Below, piece by piece: positions 6,905 through 14,911 of a DNA stretch of 36,945 bases (positions are counted from its first letter, which is position 1; the number at the start of each line of letters is the position of its first letter). The stretch spans positions 1 through 36,945 of the IMG/VR virus record IMGVR_UViG_3300049216_000627; one strand, 5' to 3'. Below the pieces are notes generated by a model. That model saw nothing but the letters and a program-made list of their open reading frames with translations. It made no database searches and was not told the origin of the DNA. A program made the position numbers and the translations under genes. This DNA is from a virus.

Positions 6905-7278
6905 GCCGCCACCTTCCCCTTCTTCTGCGCGGCGAGCTTTTTGGCGTGGGCTTCCTGCTCGCGCTGGTGCTTGTTCTGGGCTTCGAGCCGAGTGAGGAAG
7001 TCGTGGCGCGGGCACATATCGGCACCGTCGTGGCAGGCGAGACGGCAGGGCGTTTGGAAGTGCTTGTTGATGATGTAGGTGCATCCGCGTTGCATGATTG
7101 CCTCCTCGGTGCTGGCGTACATCTCGATCGGTGTTACGGCTCGTTCTGCTTCACTCAGCCGGTTGTGGAGTTCGCGCTGGCAGCGCTTGCACAGCTCCAC
7201 GTTCATCTCCATGGCCACCACCGTCCGCGTCCCACGTCCGCCTCGGCAGAGGTGAGCGCAGCGCTGGGCGGCCGCCAT
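6901..7278 (-). CDS. Cys/His-rich small early protein
   Basis: The 125-residue protein has an N-terminal cluster CAHLCRGGRG, then ELCKRCQRELH, reminiscent of the zinc-binding part of HNH or treble-clef proteins. Further Cys/His residues follow (CTYI, CRLACHDGADMCPRH), then a charged coiled-coil-like tail ending in KKGKVAA. ATG 7278 directly follows the upstream stop and has GGAGGG about 8 bases upstream; an internal ATG at 7212 lacks a ribosome site. Catalytic HNH residues are not evident, so I call it a zinc-binding protein only. Confidence 0.6.
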   Translation of the reverse strand: MAAAQRCAHLCRGGRGTRTVVAMEMNVELCKRCQRELHNRLSEAERAVTPIEMYASTEEAIMQRGCTYIINKHFQTPCRLACHDGADMCPRHDFLTRLEAQNKHQREQEAHAKKLAAQKKGKVAA

Positions 7279-7563
7279 CTAGGCAGCCCTCCAGTTCTGC
7301 GGCCGGAGCGGCGGGGCGTCGGTGCGGGCGTAGACGACGGTCTCCTGCAGGCGATCGGCGAAGCGGAGCAGCTCCCAGGCCGACAGACCGAACGGCAGCG
7401 CGATCCCGGGGATCTTCTCCAGCCGGATGACGAGTTGGCCGGCCTCCAGCTTGTTGGTCTTGCCGCGCGGCCACGACATCCGCTGGTCGAAGTCGCCCTG
7501 GCTCCAGCCGCGCTGCTCGCGGAGGATCTTGACGGCCCGTGCGAAACGGAGGTTGATGTTCAT
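7279..7563 (-). CDS. XRE-family HTH regulator
   Basis: The 94-residue protein is a compact lambda-repressor-type HTH: FARAVKILREQRGWSQGDFD, then WPRGKTNKLEAGQLVIRLEK, followed by a helix (LSAWELLRFADRL). This fits the XRE/Cro fold, without an extra dimerisation or peptidase domain. It could act as a second, Cro-like regulator of the early region, separate from the Ner-like protein and the main repressor. Its ATG overlaps the upstream stop (ATGA). Confidence 0.75.
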   Translation of the reverse strand: MNINLRFARAVKILREQRGWSQGDFDQRMSWPRGKTNKLEAGQLVIRLEKIPGIALPFGLSAWELLRFADRLQETVVYARTDAPPLRPQNWRAA

Positions 7564-8255
7564 CGTTCGCCCCCGGGCAGCGTGTGCTGGTGGCGGAGCG
7601 GTGCAGCGGTTCCCCGCGCGAAGCCGGTGCGGAAGGCGACGCTATCCCTGGGCCGCGTCACAGTGCGCGTCGTGACGCGGATGGCGTTGGCTTTGTAGGT
7701 GGCGAGCTCTTTCTTCTCGCTCTCTACGCGGATGAGCCCTTGCTCGCCGGACGCTTGGACCGTCACTTCCTTCTCGCGGGCCAGCCGCATCATGATCGCG
7801 GTGGCAAAGCCGAGCAGGAAGCGGGCGCGCAGCTTGAGCGGGTGCATCCGCGACCGCTTCGACATCGCAGGCATGTCGTCCTTCACGAGCTGCACCGCCA
7901 GCGTGGAGAGGAAGCGCCAGATACCGATGGCGATTGCTCGATCGTTCCCACGCCCGAAGAACAGCAATGCGCTGGTCCCCGTGATAGTGACCACGTCGCA
8001 CATGCAAGCGGACGCGGCCGCCTTGGCCAGCATCCCGCTCCAGTCCTCGGCCCGCTTGACCGGTCGGGCCGAATGAGCGCCCTCATGTCCGAGCGGGTCG
8101 GCGTGCATCTCCACATCGCTCATCTCCAGCTTGTGCCGCATGAGCAGCTCCTGGATCTTCACGGCGAAGGCCTCAGCCTCGGCCAGGTTGCCGATGCTGC
8201 GGGCGCTCCGCTCGTGCTCGATGAGCTTGCGAATCTTCTCTGCGATCTGCATCAC
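7560..8255 (-). CDS. DUF2786 domain protein
   Basis: The 231-residue protein begins with KIRKLIEHERSARSIGN and LAEAEAFAVKIQELLMRHKL, the characteristic DUF2786 N-terminal helical hairpin (about residues 6-46). The central and C-terminal part (VVTITGTSALLFFGRGNDRA, RFLLGFATAIMMRLAREKEV) fits the domain that usually follows DUF2786 in phages. Members are frequent in phage early regions and their function is unknown. GTG 8255 and ATG 8252 are adjacent, and a GGCGGTGGC lies upstream. The C-terminal 40 residues are basic and probably disordered. Confidence 0.75.
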   Translation of the reverse strand: MMQIAEKIRKLIEHERSARSIGNLAEAEAFAVKIQELLMRHKLEMSDVEMHADPLGHEGAHSARPVKRAEDWSGMLAKAAASACMCDVVTITGTSALLFFGRGNDRAIAIGIWRFLSTLAVQLVKDDMPAMSKRSRMHPLKLRARFLLGFATAIMMRLAREKEVTVQASGEQGLIRVESEKKELATYKANAIRVTTRTVTRPRDSVAFRTGFARGTAAPLRHQHTLPGGER

Positions 8256-8665
8256 GCCACCGCCGTTTCTGAGGCCGCTTCAAACGCATTGTCTTCGTCG
8301 CGGATCTCGATCCAGCGCGGGTGAGCCGGGTGAATGTTGAGCAGGCCACGGAAGGCGAGATAGTCCACCTCCTCGGAGAGATCGAGCGAGGATGTGTCGA
8401 GATCCCACCACGTCTCCAGATATTCGGTCGGGTCTTCGGGATCGACCGGGTTCAGGCAATGGCACTCGATGACCGACTGCGCCTGCTCGAAGGCCAGGGA
8501 CTGTTCGAGGGTGTCGAGCTCGAAGGTGTCGGGGTTCTCTTCGAGCCACGCGTGGACACGACAGTGGAGCGCGTAGGCCGGCGAGAACGAGCTTGGCTGG
8601 TGGTCGTCCGCATACTCCTGCAAGAGAGCGCGGGCCTGCTGGTAGCGGGTGAGGGTCGAGGTCAT
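8252..8665 (-). CDS. Acidic early protein, unknown
   Basis: The 137-residue protein is strongly acidic through its C-terminal half (NPVDPEDPTEYLETWWDLDT, LDLSEEVDYLAF, EIRDEDNAFEAA). High acidity, small size and early expression are features shared with DNA-mimic inhibitors, but the sequence does not identify it as one. ATG 8665 overlaps the upstream stop (ATGA) and is preceded by AAAGGTGGC. Function unknown. Confidence 0.6.
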   Translation of the reverse strand: MTSTLTRYQQARALLQEYADDHQPSSFSPAYALHCRVHAWLEENPDTFELDTLEQSLAFEQAQSVIECHCLNPVDPEDPTEYLETWWDLDTSSLDLSEEVDYLAFRGLLNIHPAHPRWIEIRDEDNAFEAASETAVA

Positions 8666-9228
8666 GCCGCCACCTTTCCGGCCTTGGCAGTCTTAGCGGC
8701 CTTGCGTGCGGCCTTCTCTGCGGCGATACGCTCGCGCTCCTGGACGACCTCGCGGCGCTCGACCGTGAGTGACGGTGTGCGGCTGACCGGGCGAAACGAA
8801 GTGGCGGCGAGGCGCTGAATCTCCTCAGCGTGTTTCTTCGGCCAGGGCGTCGTTGCGATCGCGGTGTTGTAGGTCGGCGCGAGTGAGTACTCGACGCGGC
8901 GGACGAAGAGTGCTGGGAACATGCGCGAGCAGCGCGCCTTGGCGAGCACAAGCTCCAGCTCGACGACTTTGGCGTCGTTCACCTCCACGCCGATCGAGGA
9001 GGTTATGGTTGCGATGAAGTTCTGGCACTCGATGCGCCGGGACTTCTCGGCGTTGGTGGGGACGTAGCCATGCTGGTCGACGGCGGCCTGGATGCGGGCC
9101 TTGATCGTGTCGGCCTTCTGTTTGGCTTCCTCCTGCAGAATCCGCCACTGCAGATAGTTGGCGCAGTCCGCGTCGAGCAGGTGCTTGTCGAGCGGGGTGA
9201 GGCTGGTGGTGGTTTCGAGGGCTGTCAT
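8662..9228 (-). CDS. Coiled-coil early protein in the position of Mu Gam
   Basis: The 188-residue protein opens with a helical segment (LDKHLLDADCANYLQWRILQ, EEAKQKADTIKARIQAAVDQ) that probably forms a coiled coil. A mixed segment follows (RRIECQNFIATITSSIGVEV, NDAKVVELELVLAKARC), then a charged Ala/Lys-rich tail. The order 'coiled coil, then a short beta-alpha unit' and its place downstream of the MuB-like gene recall the Gam family of DNA-end-protecting proteins. I cannot see convincing Gam sequence motifs, so this is only a hypothesis. The ATG has AGGAG 11 bases upstream. Confidence 0.6.
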   Translation of the reverse strand: MTALETTTSLTPLDKHLLDADCANYLQWRILQEEAKQKADTIKARIQAAVDQHGYVPTNAEKSRRIECQNFIATITSSIGVEVNDAKVVELELVLAKARCSRMFPALFVRRVEYSLAPTYNTAIATTPWPKKHAEEIQRLAATSFRPVSRTPSLTVERREVVQERERIAAEKAARKAAKTAKAGKVAA

Positions 9229-9266
9229 GGTCGATAGGGCTCCTGGTTCGGTGGGCGGTGCGAGGG

Positions 9267-9500
9267 TTAGAAGCAGGTGATGTCTTTGTCGGGGAACGTT
9301 ATTTCAAGCGAGCTGTAGCCGATCTCTCGGGCGGCGTTATAGATCAAGTTCGCGAGCCGCTCGCGGCGTCCGTTCATCTCGCCGGCATTGAGGTGGCCAT
9401 CAGAACTTTCGCGAACGTGGATTTGGAGACGGCTACAGCCGTCAATGGCGGTCAATAGGAATTGGCGGCCTTCAGGGGCGTTTGGTGTCTTATTTTTCAT
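9267..9500 (-). CDS. Small early protein, unknown
   Basis: The 77-residue protein (FLLTAIDGCSRLQIHVRESS, RRERLANLIYNAAREIGYSS, LEITFPDKDI) has a beta-alpha-beta pattern consistent with one small globular domain. AGGAG lies 6 bases before the ATG, a strong site. It is separated by 38 bases from the downstream gene and 39 from the upstream one, looser spacing than most of this operon. No family recognised. Confidence 0.65.
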   Translation of the reverse strand: MKNKTPNAPEGRQFLLTAIDGCSRLQIHVRESSDGHLNAGEMNGRRERLANLIYNAAREIGYSSLEITFPDKDITCF

Positions 9501-9539
9501 GGGAGTCTCCTCGTGCGGTTGGCTTGCGTTGGGGTGGGA

Positions 9540-9914
9540 TTAGGCGGCGATCTGCGTGCGCTCGTCGGGCTTGGACTGCGGGTGGCGCGACGGCGAGAAG
9601 CTGCGCTGCTGGGCGGCCGGGGCGAAGGTAGAGCGCTGCGAGCCGGGAGTGTAGGACCGCTGGAAGCGGGGCGGGGCGGTGAAGTTGCCGCGCTCGACGT
9701 AGCGCTTGAAGAGGACGTCCGTGCAGTACTTGCCGCAGGCGAAGGCGGTGTGCAACAAGCGGCCGCTGCCGGGGCTGCGCCGCAGTTCGCGGCTGTAGCG
9801 GCTGAGGACGAGCTGGCCGAACTCGTCGACGGCGAGCTGCCGCCAGCCTTGGCGCTGGCCGTTGGGGAGCGACTTGCAGTTGCAGGCGTTGCAGGTGAGC
9901 TGGGGTGCGGGCAT
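9540..9914 (-). CDS. Small Cys-containing early protein
   Basis: The 124-residue protein begins MPAPQLTCNACNCKSLPNGQ. The CNACNC cluster and a later FACGKYCTDVLF pair may bind one metal ion. The C-terminal 50 residues are Ser/Arg/Gln-rich and probably disordered. ATG 9914 has AGGAG 7 bases upstream; the frame continues further upstream only as low-complexity Ser/Arg shadow of the next gene. Unknown function. Confidence 0.6.
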   Translation of the reverse strand: MPAPQLTCNACNCKSLPNGQRQGWRQLAVDEFGQLVLSRYSRELRRSPGSGRLLHTAFACGKYCTDVLFKRYVERGNFTAPPRFQRSYTPGSQRSTFAPAAQQRSFSPSRHPQSKPDERTQIAA

Positions 9915-9963
9915 CGGGATTCTCCTTCTGGATCGGGGGTGCGGGTGGGTGGGGCGTGGACGG

Positions 9964-10488
9964 TTACGGCCGGGCTGCGTGGCCTTCAAGGATGATGGTG
10001 AGCAGACCGCCAAGACAGCCGAAGACGACGGCGGCGATGATGAGCAGGAAGACGATGGCGAAGACCTTGTCCGCGCCCCGGATGAAGGCGGCCGCATCGA
10101 CCGAATCGACCCAGGCCTCGAAGCGGGCCGGGGCGTCCTGCAGCCACCACACGGCGCGGCGGAGGCTGTACCAGGCGATCTGGAGCCCGATCACCGCGAC
10201 CAGCGCCCGGACGAGCCGCTTCTCTCTCGTGAGAGCGTGATGCTTCGCGGTGAGCGCCACGACCTGTTGGCGGGTGAGGACTCGCTCCTTGACGAGGGCA
10301 GCCTGTTCACGCGCCAGCTTGCAGCGGACGCACGGGCACGGGATGACTTTGCCGGTGCCAGCCTGGCGCTCGTGATCGACGCGCTCGGCTTGCCCGTAAG
10401 GCCGGTTGAGCCAGCGCTGCACGGCGGGGTTCTCCAGTGGAGTGCGAGGCTGGAGCTGAAGGTCCTTCGGATCGATGGCTAGGTTCAT
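9964..10488 (-). CDS. Membrane protein with two TM segments, next to the transposition ATPase
   Basis: The 174-residue protein has a soluble N-terminus with a CPCVRCK cluster (about 51-57) and two predicted membrane segments (about 92-110, LVRALVAVIGLQIAW, and about 144-168, FAIVFLLIIAAVVFGCLGGL). A membrane protein directly coupled to the MuB-like gene (ATGA overlap, AGGAG upstream) is not part of the Mu early plan. Possible roles are superinfection exclusion or altering the host envelope; neither is shown by sequence. Confidence 0.65.
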   Translation of the reverse strand: MNLAIDPKDLQLQPRTPLENPAVQRWLNRPYGQAERVDHERQAGTGKVIPCPCVRCKLAREQAALVKERVLTRQQVVALTAKHHALTREKRLVRALVAVIGLQIAWYSLRRAVWWLQDAPARFEAWVDSVDAAAFIRGADKVFAIVFLLIIAAVVFGCLGGLLTIILEGHAARP

Positions 10489-11423
10489 ACGGTGGCTCCT
10501 TCCGCCTCAGCTTCAAGGCGCTTGATGGCGGTGATGGAACGAAAGATCCTGCGGACGCTGAGGTAAGTGCGGCTGGCGTCGCGGGAGTAGATGTCGCGCG
10601 TGGTGGCCTCGGCGACGATGGTGTCGATCTCGTCGTCGGCGATGCCGGGGCACTCGGCGGCGAGGATGGCGCGGGCGCAGGCCGGGCTGATGCCCTGCAG
10701 CTCGATCCCGGCGTCGATCCGGGAGTTGAACTGCTCAAGCTCGGCCGCGTGCTGGTCGAAGAACTGCTTCAGCCGATGCGACCCGGCGAACAGCAGCCCG
10801 AAGCCGGTGTCGGTCTCCTGCAGCTCGCGCAGGGCCTCCAGCGCCTCGATGCCGCAGAGTTGGGCCTCGTCGAGCACGATGACGGTGCGCGTGTTGCGCA
10901 GCCGGTCGCGCAGGCTGTTCATGCAGGTCTGCAGCGTGCGGCCGACGTGCGCTCCGACCGCCTTGCAGATCTTCGCGACCAGGTCGCGGGGCCGGATGCC
11001 GATGGACGCCCGCACGTAGAAGGCATAGTTCTTGCTGCCGAGCCCCTGCTCGCGGCGGTTGAACGCGGCGACCAGCTGCTCCAGCACGAAGGTCTTCTGC
11101 GATCCCGGCGGCCCGTAGACGTAGGCCATCGACTGATAGCGGTGGCAGTGGTCGAAGATAGCGCGGATCTGGGCGACGTTCTCGGTCTCGTAGAGCTTGC
11201 CCTCGCAGGCGACGGCGACCTGCCCGACCGGATTCTGCCGCATGGCGAGCTCCATGGCCTCACGGATGCGGGTGTCGCTGGCCGGATAGGTGCCGTTGAG
11301 GACGGACTGCACGGCTGCGAGCGAGCGGCCGCAGAGGCGGGCGAACTGCGGTGTATCCATGTCCGCGACGGCCATGTAGTGGCGCGCGCGGGCGATGGTG
11401 TCGGTGAGTGCGATCGATTCCAT
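10485..11423 (-). CDS. MuB-like AAA+ transposition ATPase
   Basis: The 312-residue protein has the MuB layout. An N-terminal HTH region (about 5-65, FARLCGRSLAAVQSVLNG) is followed by an AAA+ domain with Walker A GPPGSQKT (104-111), Walker B VIVLDEAQ (181-188) and a sensor-1-like LLFAGS (210-215). MuB binds target DNA as an ATP-dependent filament, delivers it to the transposase and provides target immunity; TnsC and IstB relatives share the core. The start ATG at 11423 overlaps the transposase stop (TAATG), with AGGAG 7 bases upstream. It functions with the adjacent transposase in both integration and replicative transposition. Confidence 0.92.
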   Translation of the reverse strand: MESIALTDTIARARHYMAVADMDTPQFARLCGRSLAAVQSVLNGTYPASDTRIREAMELAMRQNPVGQVAVACEGKLYETENVAQIRAIFDHCHRYQSMAYVYGPPGSQKTFVLEQLVAAFNRREQGLGSKNYAFYVRASIGIRPRDLVAKICKAVGAHVGRTLQTCMNSLRDRLRNTRTVIVLDEAQLCGIEALEALRELQETDTGFGLLFAGSHRLKQFFDQHAAELEQFNSRIDAGIELQGISPACARAILAAECPGIADDEIDTIVAEATTRDIYSRDASRTYLSVRRIFRSITAIKRLEAEAEGATV

Positions 11424-13585
11424 TACTTCACTCCTTGCCGCCGCGCCATGATCTGCGCGGCGATCTCGTTGGGGTACATGCGGGCCCGGTGGGTGGTGGC
11501 GATGTCTGCGCTGGGTTTGCGCGGGGTGATGCGGGTCTCGGGCGATGCGCTGGGAGACATCGCGCCGAGGAGGTCGACTGGGTGGATGACACCGATCTGC
11601 TTGGCCCCTTTGGTGATCGTGGTGAGGCGGCCTTTCAGCGACCGCACCATCGCCCCGCGCATCTGCGTCATCTGTTGGATCTGCAGCTTCGTCTCGGGAT
11701 CGTCCGGGGCCTGGCGGGCGAGGCGCTTGGCGGGCAGCATCGTCAGCACGCGGTTCTCGGCATCCAGGACCGCAATCTCGCTGGGGTCAAGCCGGTCGTA
11801 GGCGATGGTGACCTTCTTCTTCTTGCCGGTCAGGTCGAGCATCACCTGAGCGGCGTAGCCATCCTCGTAGGGCGCGTACTCGATCCCGTTGAGGACGATC
11901 TGGCACTCGGAGACCGTGCGCGTGGTGTGCTCCCAGAGCAGCGGAGCCAGGTCTGCGGCGGTGGGGGCCGGGCGCTGGTTGGGGTTGCGCTCCTGCTCGA
12001 AGACCTGCCGTGGCGAGCGGCCGTCCATGCCCTGGCCTTCGTGGTCCGGCGTGTTGTGGTAGATCTCCAGCCAGTTCTCAAAGGCGCGGATGAAGTCGCT
12101 GGCGAGTGGGTGGTGCGACTGCGTGAGGTCCTTGCGGCGCATCGCCTTGCGGTGGACGGCCATGAGCGCGGCGGTGTTGTCCGGCCGCAGGCTGGGCTTG
12201 CCGGCGGTGTAGGTTGGCCAGAGCTTGCAGTACTCTTCGTGGACGCGGCGGAAGAACCGCTCGACGTGCTTGGACTGCGGATGGCGGACCAGGCAGTTGG
12301 TGACCTGCATCCCTATGCGGAAGCAGATGCCGGTCTGGTCGATCCGCGCGAGCTCGCGGAGCGCCCACTCGTCGGCCTCGACGCTGCCGGGCTGCATGTA
12401 GCCCGGAACGGCCCCCTTGCCGACCTTGAGGTAGTCCTTACCGTTATCGCAGTAGAAGTTCTCGCAGGGGCCGTGGGTGAGGACGGCCATCCGCATGGCG
12501 CTAGCGATGGAGTCGCTCGAACCTTCCCAGCAGATGCTGAAGCCGGTGACGAAGCGGCTGCGGTAGTCGATGATGGCGGTGAGCCGCAGCCGGACGGGTT
12601 CGCCGATTGGAGCGCCGGGAACGCAGTCGTTCATGACCTCCACGTCGAAGATCATGTGGTCGCTCAACCACCAGGCGTTGGCGTACTCGGTGTAGCCACG
12701 GCTGATGTACGGCAGCATCGCGGCGGCAAACTCCTCGCGGCCCTTGCGCGCGTAGGACTTGAGCGCGGGGGTGACCTTGTCCAGGAGGTTGCGGACGGTG
12801 TTGTAGTGCGGGAGATCGGCATCGGCGATGCCGACCAGCGAGCATTGAAGCTGTAACATGCGGTAGCAGGCCTTGACGCTGAGGCCGGGGTGGATGCCGT
12901 CGCCGAGATAGAGATGGGCCAGGAGCCAGGCGCCGCGGACGTTCTCCGGCCTCTTGAAGTACTGGCTGCTGCCGGCGTCGGCGCGCTTGCGGCGAGCCAG
13001 CGCTGCGATACCACCATCCTTGCGAGCTTTCAGCCATCGCCGAATGGTGCGAGTGCTGACGGGATCGCCGTTTAGTGCACTTCGCTCCGCCTGGTACTGG
13101 ATCATGCGGGTCTTGCTGTCAACCGGCTTGCCATTGAGTAGCCGGTGATTTGGGTCCAGAGCATAGACCCGGCGCGCGTAGGGGTCTTCCATGTCGCGGA
13201 TCTTCTTGAGAATCTCGTCCCGGCGCTCAGCCTCGGTGGTCTGCGCCGGGGCGAGCCGCACGCGGGGAGTGGCGCGGACGAGCTGCGGCGCGTTGAAGAG
13301 CGGCAGGGACGGCTGCACGGGCAGCGCCAGCTTGGCCTGCTCGGCCTGGTAGCGCTGCTGCGCCTGGGCCGGCAGGCTGCTGAGTAGATACTCCATGGCG
13401 AAACGGCCGTTGGGGAGCTTGGCTTCGGTCTCGCGGGCCTGTACGCCGCCGGTGGCCACCAGGTGGCGCAGCCAGCGCGCCGACCAGCCGCACATCGTTA
13501 GCACACGATCCGCGCTAAGCCAGACCTCCGGAGCTGGCACGCTCGGCGGCAGGAACGTCATGGGCAGGGCAAGGGCGGCGCTCAT
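11423..13585 (-). CDS. MuA-like DDE transposase
   Basis: The 720-residue protein starts at ATG 13585 (ATGA overlap with the upstream gene); longer readings are shadow. N-terminal DNA-binding regions include a Mu-type wHTH (about 20-70, WLSADRVLTMCGWSARWLRH) and a second HTH around 176-200 (STRTIRRWLKARKDGGIAAL). The RNase-H-like core has D309 (LSDHMIFDV), D380 (YCDNGKDYL) and E442 (SKHVERFF), matching the DDE triad of MuA. The beta-barrel region with the KKKKVTIAYD strand follows, and the C-terminal about 80 residues are basic, suitable for contacting the ATPase and ClpX-type unfoldase. It cuts and joins phage ends to target DNA. Confidence 0.95.
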   Translation of the reverse strand: MSAALALPMTFLPPSVPAPEVWLSADRVLTMCGWSARWLRHLVATGGVQARETEAKLPNGRFAMEYLLSSLPAQAQQRYQAEQAKLALPVQPSLPLFNAPQLVRATPRVRLAPAQTTEAERRDEILKKIRDMEDPYARRVYALDPNHRLLNGKPVDSKTRMIQYQAERSALNGDPVSTRTIRRWLKARKDGGIAALARRKRADAGSSQYFKRPENVRGAWLLAHLYLGDGIHPGLSVKACYRMLQLQCSLVGIADADLPHYNTVRNLLDKVTPALKSYARKGREEFAAAMLPYISRGYTEYANAWWLSDHMIFDVEVMNDCVPGAPIGEPVRLRLTAIIDYRSRFVTGFSICWEGSSDSIASAMRMAVLTHGPCENFYCDNGKDYLKVGKGAVPGYMQPGSVEADEWALRELARIDQTGICFRIGMQVTNCLVRHPQSKHVERFFRRVHEEYCKLWPTYTAGKPSLRPDNTAALMAVHRKAMRRKDLTQSHHPLASDFIRAFENWLEIYHNTPDHEGQGMDGRSPRQVFEQERNPNQRPAPTAADLAPLLWEHTTRTVSECQIVLNGIEYAPYEDGYAAQVMLDLTGKKKKVTIAYDRLDPSEIAVLDAENRVLTMLPAKRLARQAPDDPETKLQIQQMTQMRGAMVRSLKGRLTTITKGAKQIGVIHPVDLLGAMSPSASPETRITPRKPSADIATTHRARMYPNEIAAQIMARRQGVK

Positions 13586-14067
13586 CGGGCACCGCCTTTG
13601 ATCGCAAGGTTGAGCCGGTCGAACTCGGCGTTGGCACGCTCGCGCTCCACGTAGGCGCGACCGATGTCGAGCAGGCGCTGCTCTTCTTCGCTGATGACGA
13701 TGAGGCCGGCGCTGCGGGCGCGATCGCGGATCAAGGACAGGTCGCCGACGGCCTCGCAGAAGGCGCGGTCGAACTCCGCGGGCCAGCGGCGGTCGGTTTG
13801 GCTCTCGGCAGTAAATGCGAAGAGCATTTTCTCTGTTACCGTTCGCCCGAGCAGGTAACTCATCCGGTCTGCAATGACTTGGCGGCTGAGATGGCTCTGT
13901 TTGATACACCGCACGAGGGTCTCGCGAATTACCGTTGCGTCGTCGTAGTTACCCGGATCGGCCGCTCCGGCGAGAGATATGGGACCTGGGACAGGGAATT
14001 TTTGCGGGAAATTCCCTGATGACGGACGGGGGGCGCTCCTGAGAGTCTGGGGGTGCGATGAACTCAC
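13582..14067 (-). CDS. Transposable-phage HTH-type early protein upstream of the transposase
   Basis: The 161-residue protein has a disordered N-terminus (1-40) and a core reading LSRQVIADRMSYLLGRTVTE, then KMLFAFTAESQTDRRWPAEF, then FCEAVGDLSLIRDRARSAGL. This 'SR..IAD.MS...G..VT..ML.AFTAES...R.PAEF..AFCEA.GD' pattern is one I associate with a family found next to transposase genes in transposable phages; it probably includes an HTH. The C-terminal 40 residues are a charged helix. GTG 14067 overlaps the upstream stop (GTGA) and has GGAGG 7 bases upstream. Confidence 0.65.
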   Translation of the reverse strand: MSSSHPQTLRSAPRPSSGNFPQKFPVPGPISLAGAADPGNYDDATVIRETLVRCIKQSHLSRQVIADRMSYLLGRTVTEKMLFAFTAESQTDRRWPAEFDRAFCEAVGDLSLIRDRARSAGLIVISEEEQRLLDIGRAYVERERANAEFDRLNLAIKGGAR

Positions 14068-14600
14068 TTAGCCACCTCCGCTCTGCAACGAAGCATCTCG
14101 TCGCGCAACGCGTACCAGAGATCATCGGGGTTTCCACCGAAGCGCCAGAGAGCCGTGATCAGGCAGCCTGCCACGTTCACTTTGTGTTCGGCGGCTCTTA
14201 TTCCTTTTGTGGAGCGGCTATCCGCTATGCGTTGCGCAAGCTCCAGATCGCCATCGGCCATCTCAATAGCCAGTGCGCGCACGATGCTCGAAGGCATGAC
14301 GTTCAGCTTGAGCAGGTAGTCACACTCTCTGGCCCAGTTCAGATTGAAGTTGACGAGAAGGAAGCGGCGAGGATCGAAGATCCTGGGGTGGCGAAGTCTT
14401 CCGTACCGACTCTCATGAAGAAGTCCAGGAAACCTGTCCACGAGCGGTACGATCAGCTTCGGCTTTGCGGTTACATCGACGCGATTGTCGAGCCGATCCT
14501 CCAGCGACACATACTTATCGCCAGTCATCACGACCAACGCCATCGCGGTCAGCAGTGTGCCGAGCATCTCCATGCGGGACGGATTGGCAGTTGGTGTCAT
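14064..14600 (-). CDS. Early protein, unknown
   Basis: The 178-residue protein has a helical N-terminus with a mildly hydrophobic stretch (MLGTLLTAMALVVMTGDKYV). A middle part is rich in Arg/Pro/Phe (RYGRLRHPRIFDPRRFLLVN), and a helical C-terminal half contains LELAQRIADSRSTKGIRAAE and VNVAGCLITALWRFGG. I recognise no family. It lies between the Ner-like gene and the HTH gene upstream of the transposase, joined to both by 4-base overlaps, so it belongs to the core early transcript. Confidence 0.55.
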   Translation of the reverse strand: MTPTANPSRMEMLGTLLTAMALVVMTGDKYVSLEDRLDNRVDVTAKPKLIVPLVDRFPGLLHESRYGRLRHPRIFDPRRFLLVNFNLNWARECDYLLKLNVMPSSIVRALAIEMADGDLELAQRIADSRSTKGIRAAEHKVNVAGCLITALWRFGGNPDDLWYALRDEMLRCRAEVAK

Positions 14601-14866
14601 GCCGCACGCTCCAACTCCTGCGTGCGCTCATTTCGGGCATGGTATGCAAGCACCAGGCGGTCGATCCGGCGGTATTCAGCCTTCAGGGCGGACTCGACAC
14701 GCGGGGAACGGCGCTCCCCGTTTGCCACGCGGAGGACGTGCGAGCGTCCACTTTCAGAAAGGCCCAGCTTGCGAGCTACGCGGCTGTAAACGCCGCGCAT
14801 GAGCTTGACTCGATAAAGGTCGGGATGGATCGCGTAAGATGTAGCGGCAGCTTGCTGCGGTTGCAT
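14597..14866 (-). CDS. Ner/Cro-like regulator, first gene of the early operon
   Basis: The 89-residue protein contains a helix-turn-helix-like segment (VYSRVARKLGLSESGRSHVL, then RVANGERRSPRVESAL), of the type in which 'VA..LG.S...V..V..G.R.S' marks phage Ner/Cro-like proteins. It is the first gene of the leftward operon and faces the repressor across a short control region, the position of ner in Mu. The start at ATG 14866 has no ribosome site, and the predicted early transcript would begin almost at this codon, suggesting leaderless translation. An in-frame ATG at 14893 overlaps the promoter and is less likely. Confidence 0.6.
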   Translation of the reverse strand: MQPQQAAATSYAIHPDLYRVKLMRGVYSRVARKLGLSESGRSHVLRVANGERRSPRVESALKAEYRRIDRLVLAYHARNERTQELERAA

Positions 14867-14873
14867 GAGAGCG

Positions 14874-14902
14874 AGACTAAGTCCATAGCCCATACATGTC
14901 AA
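14874..14902 (-). promoter_or_regulatory. Candidate leftward early promoter
   Basis: On the minus strand a perfect TTGACA (14897-14902) is followed after 17 bases by TAGTCT (14874-14879), a weak -10. Transcription would start near 14867, immediately before the first early gene. The site lies in the 45-base gap between the divergent regulators, where the repressor should act. A small ACATGT palindrome overlaps the -35 side, but no convincing repeated operator was found. Confidence 0.45.
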
Positions 14903-14911
14903 GGGGAATCT

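Noticed and set aside
8662-9228. Firm assignment as Mu Gam
   Set aside because: Only the general coiled-coil plan and position agree; no family-specific residues recognised.
13582-14067. Mor/C-family middle or late activator
   Set aside because: The sequence lacks the Mor/C pattern, is on the early strand and matches a different family found upstream of transposases.
14465-14911. Upstream in-frame extension of the repressor to 458 residues
   Set aside because: It overlaps the opposite-strand early genes, has poor composition, and GTG 14912 with AAGGGG directly precedes the HTH domain.
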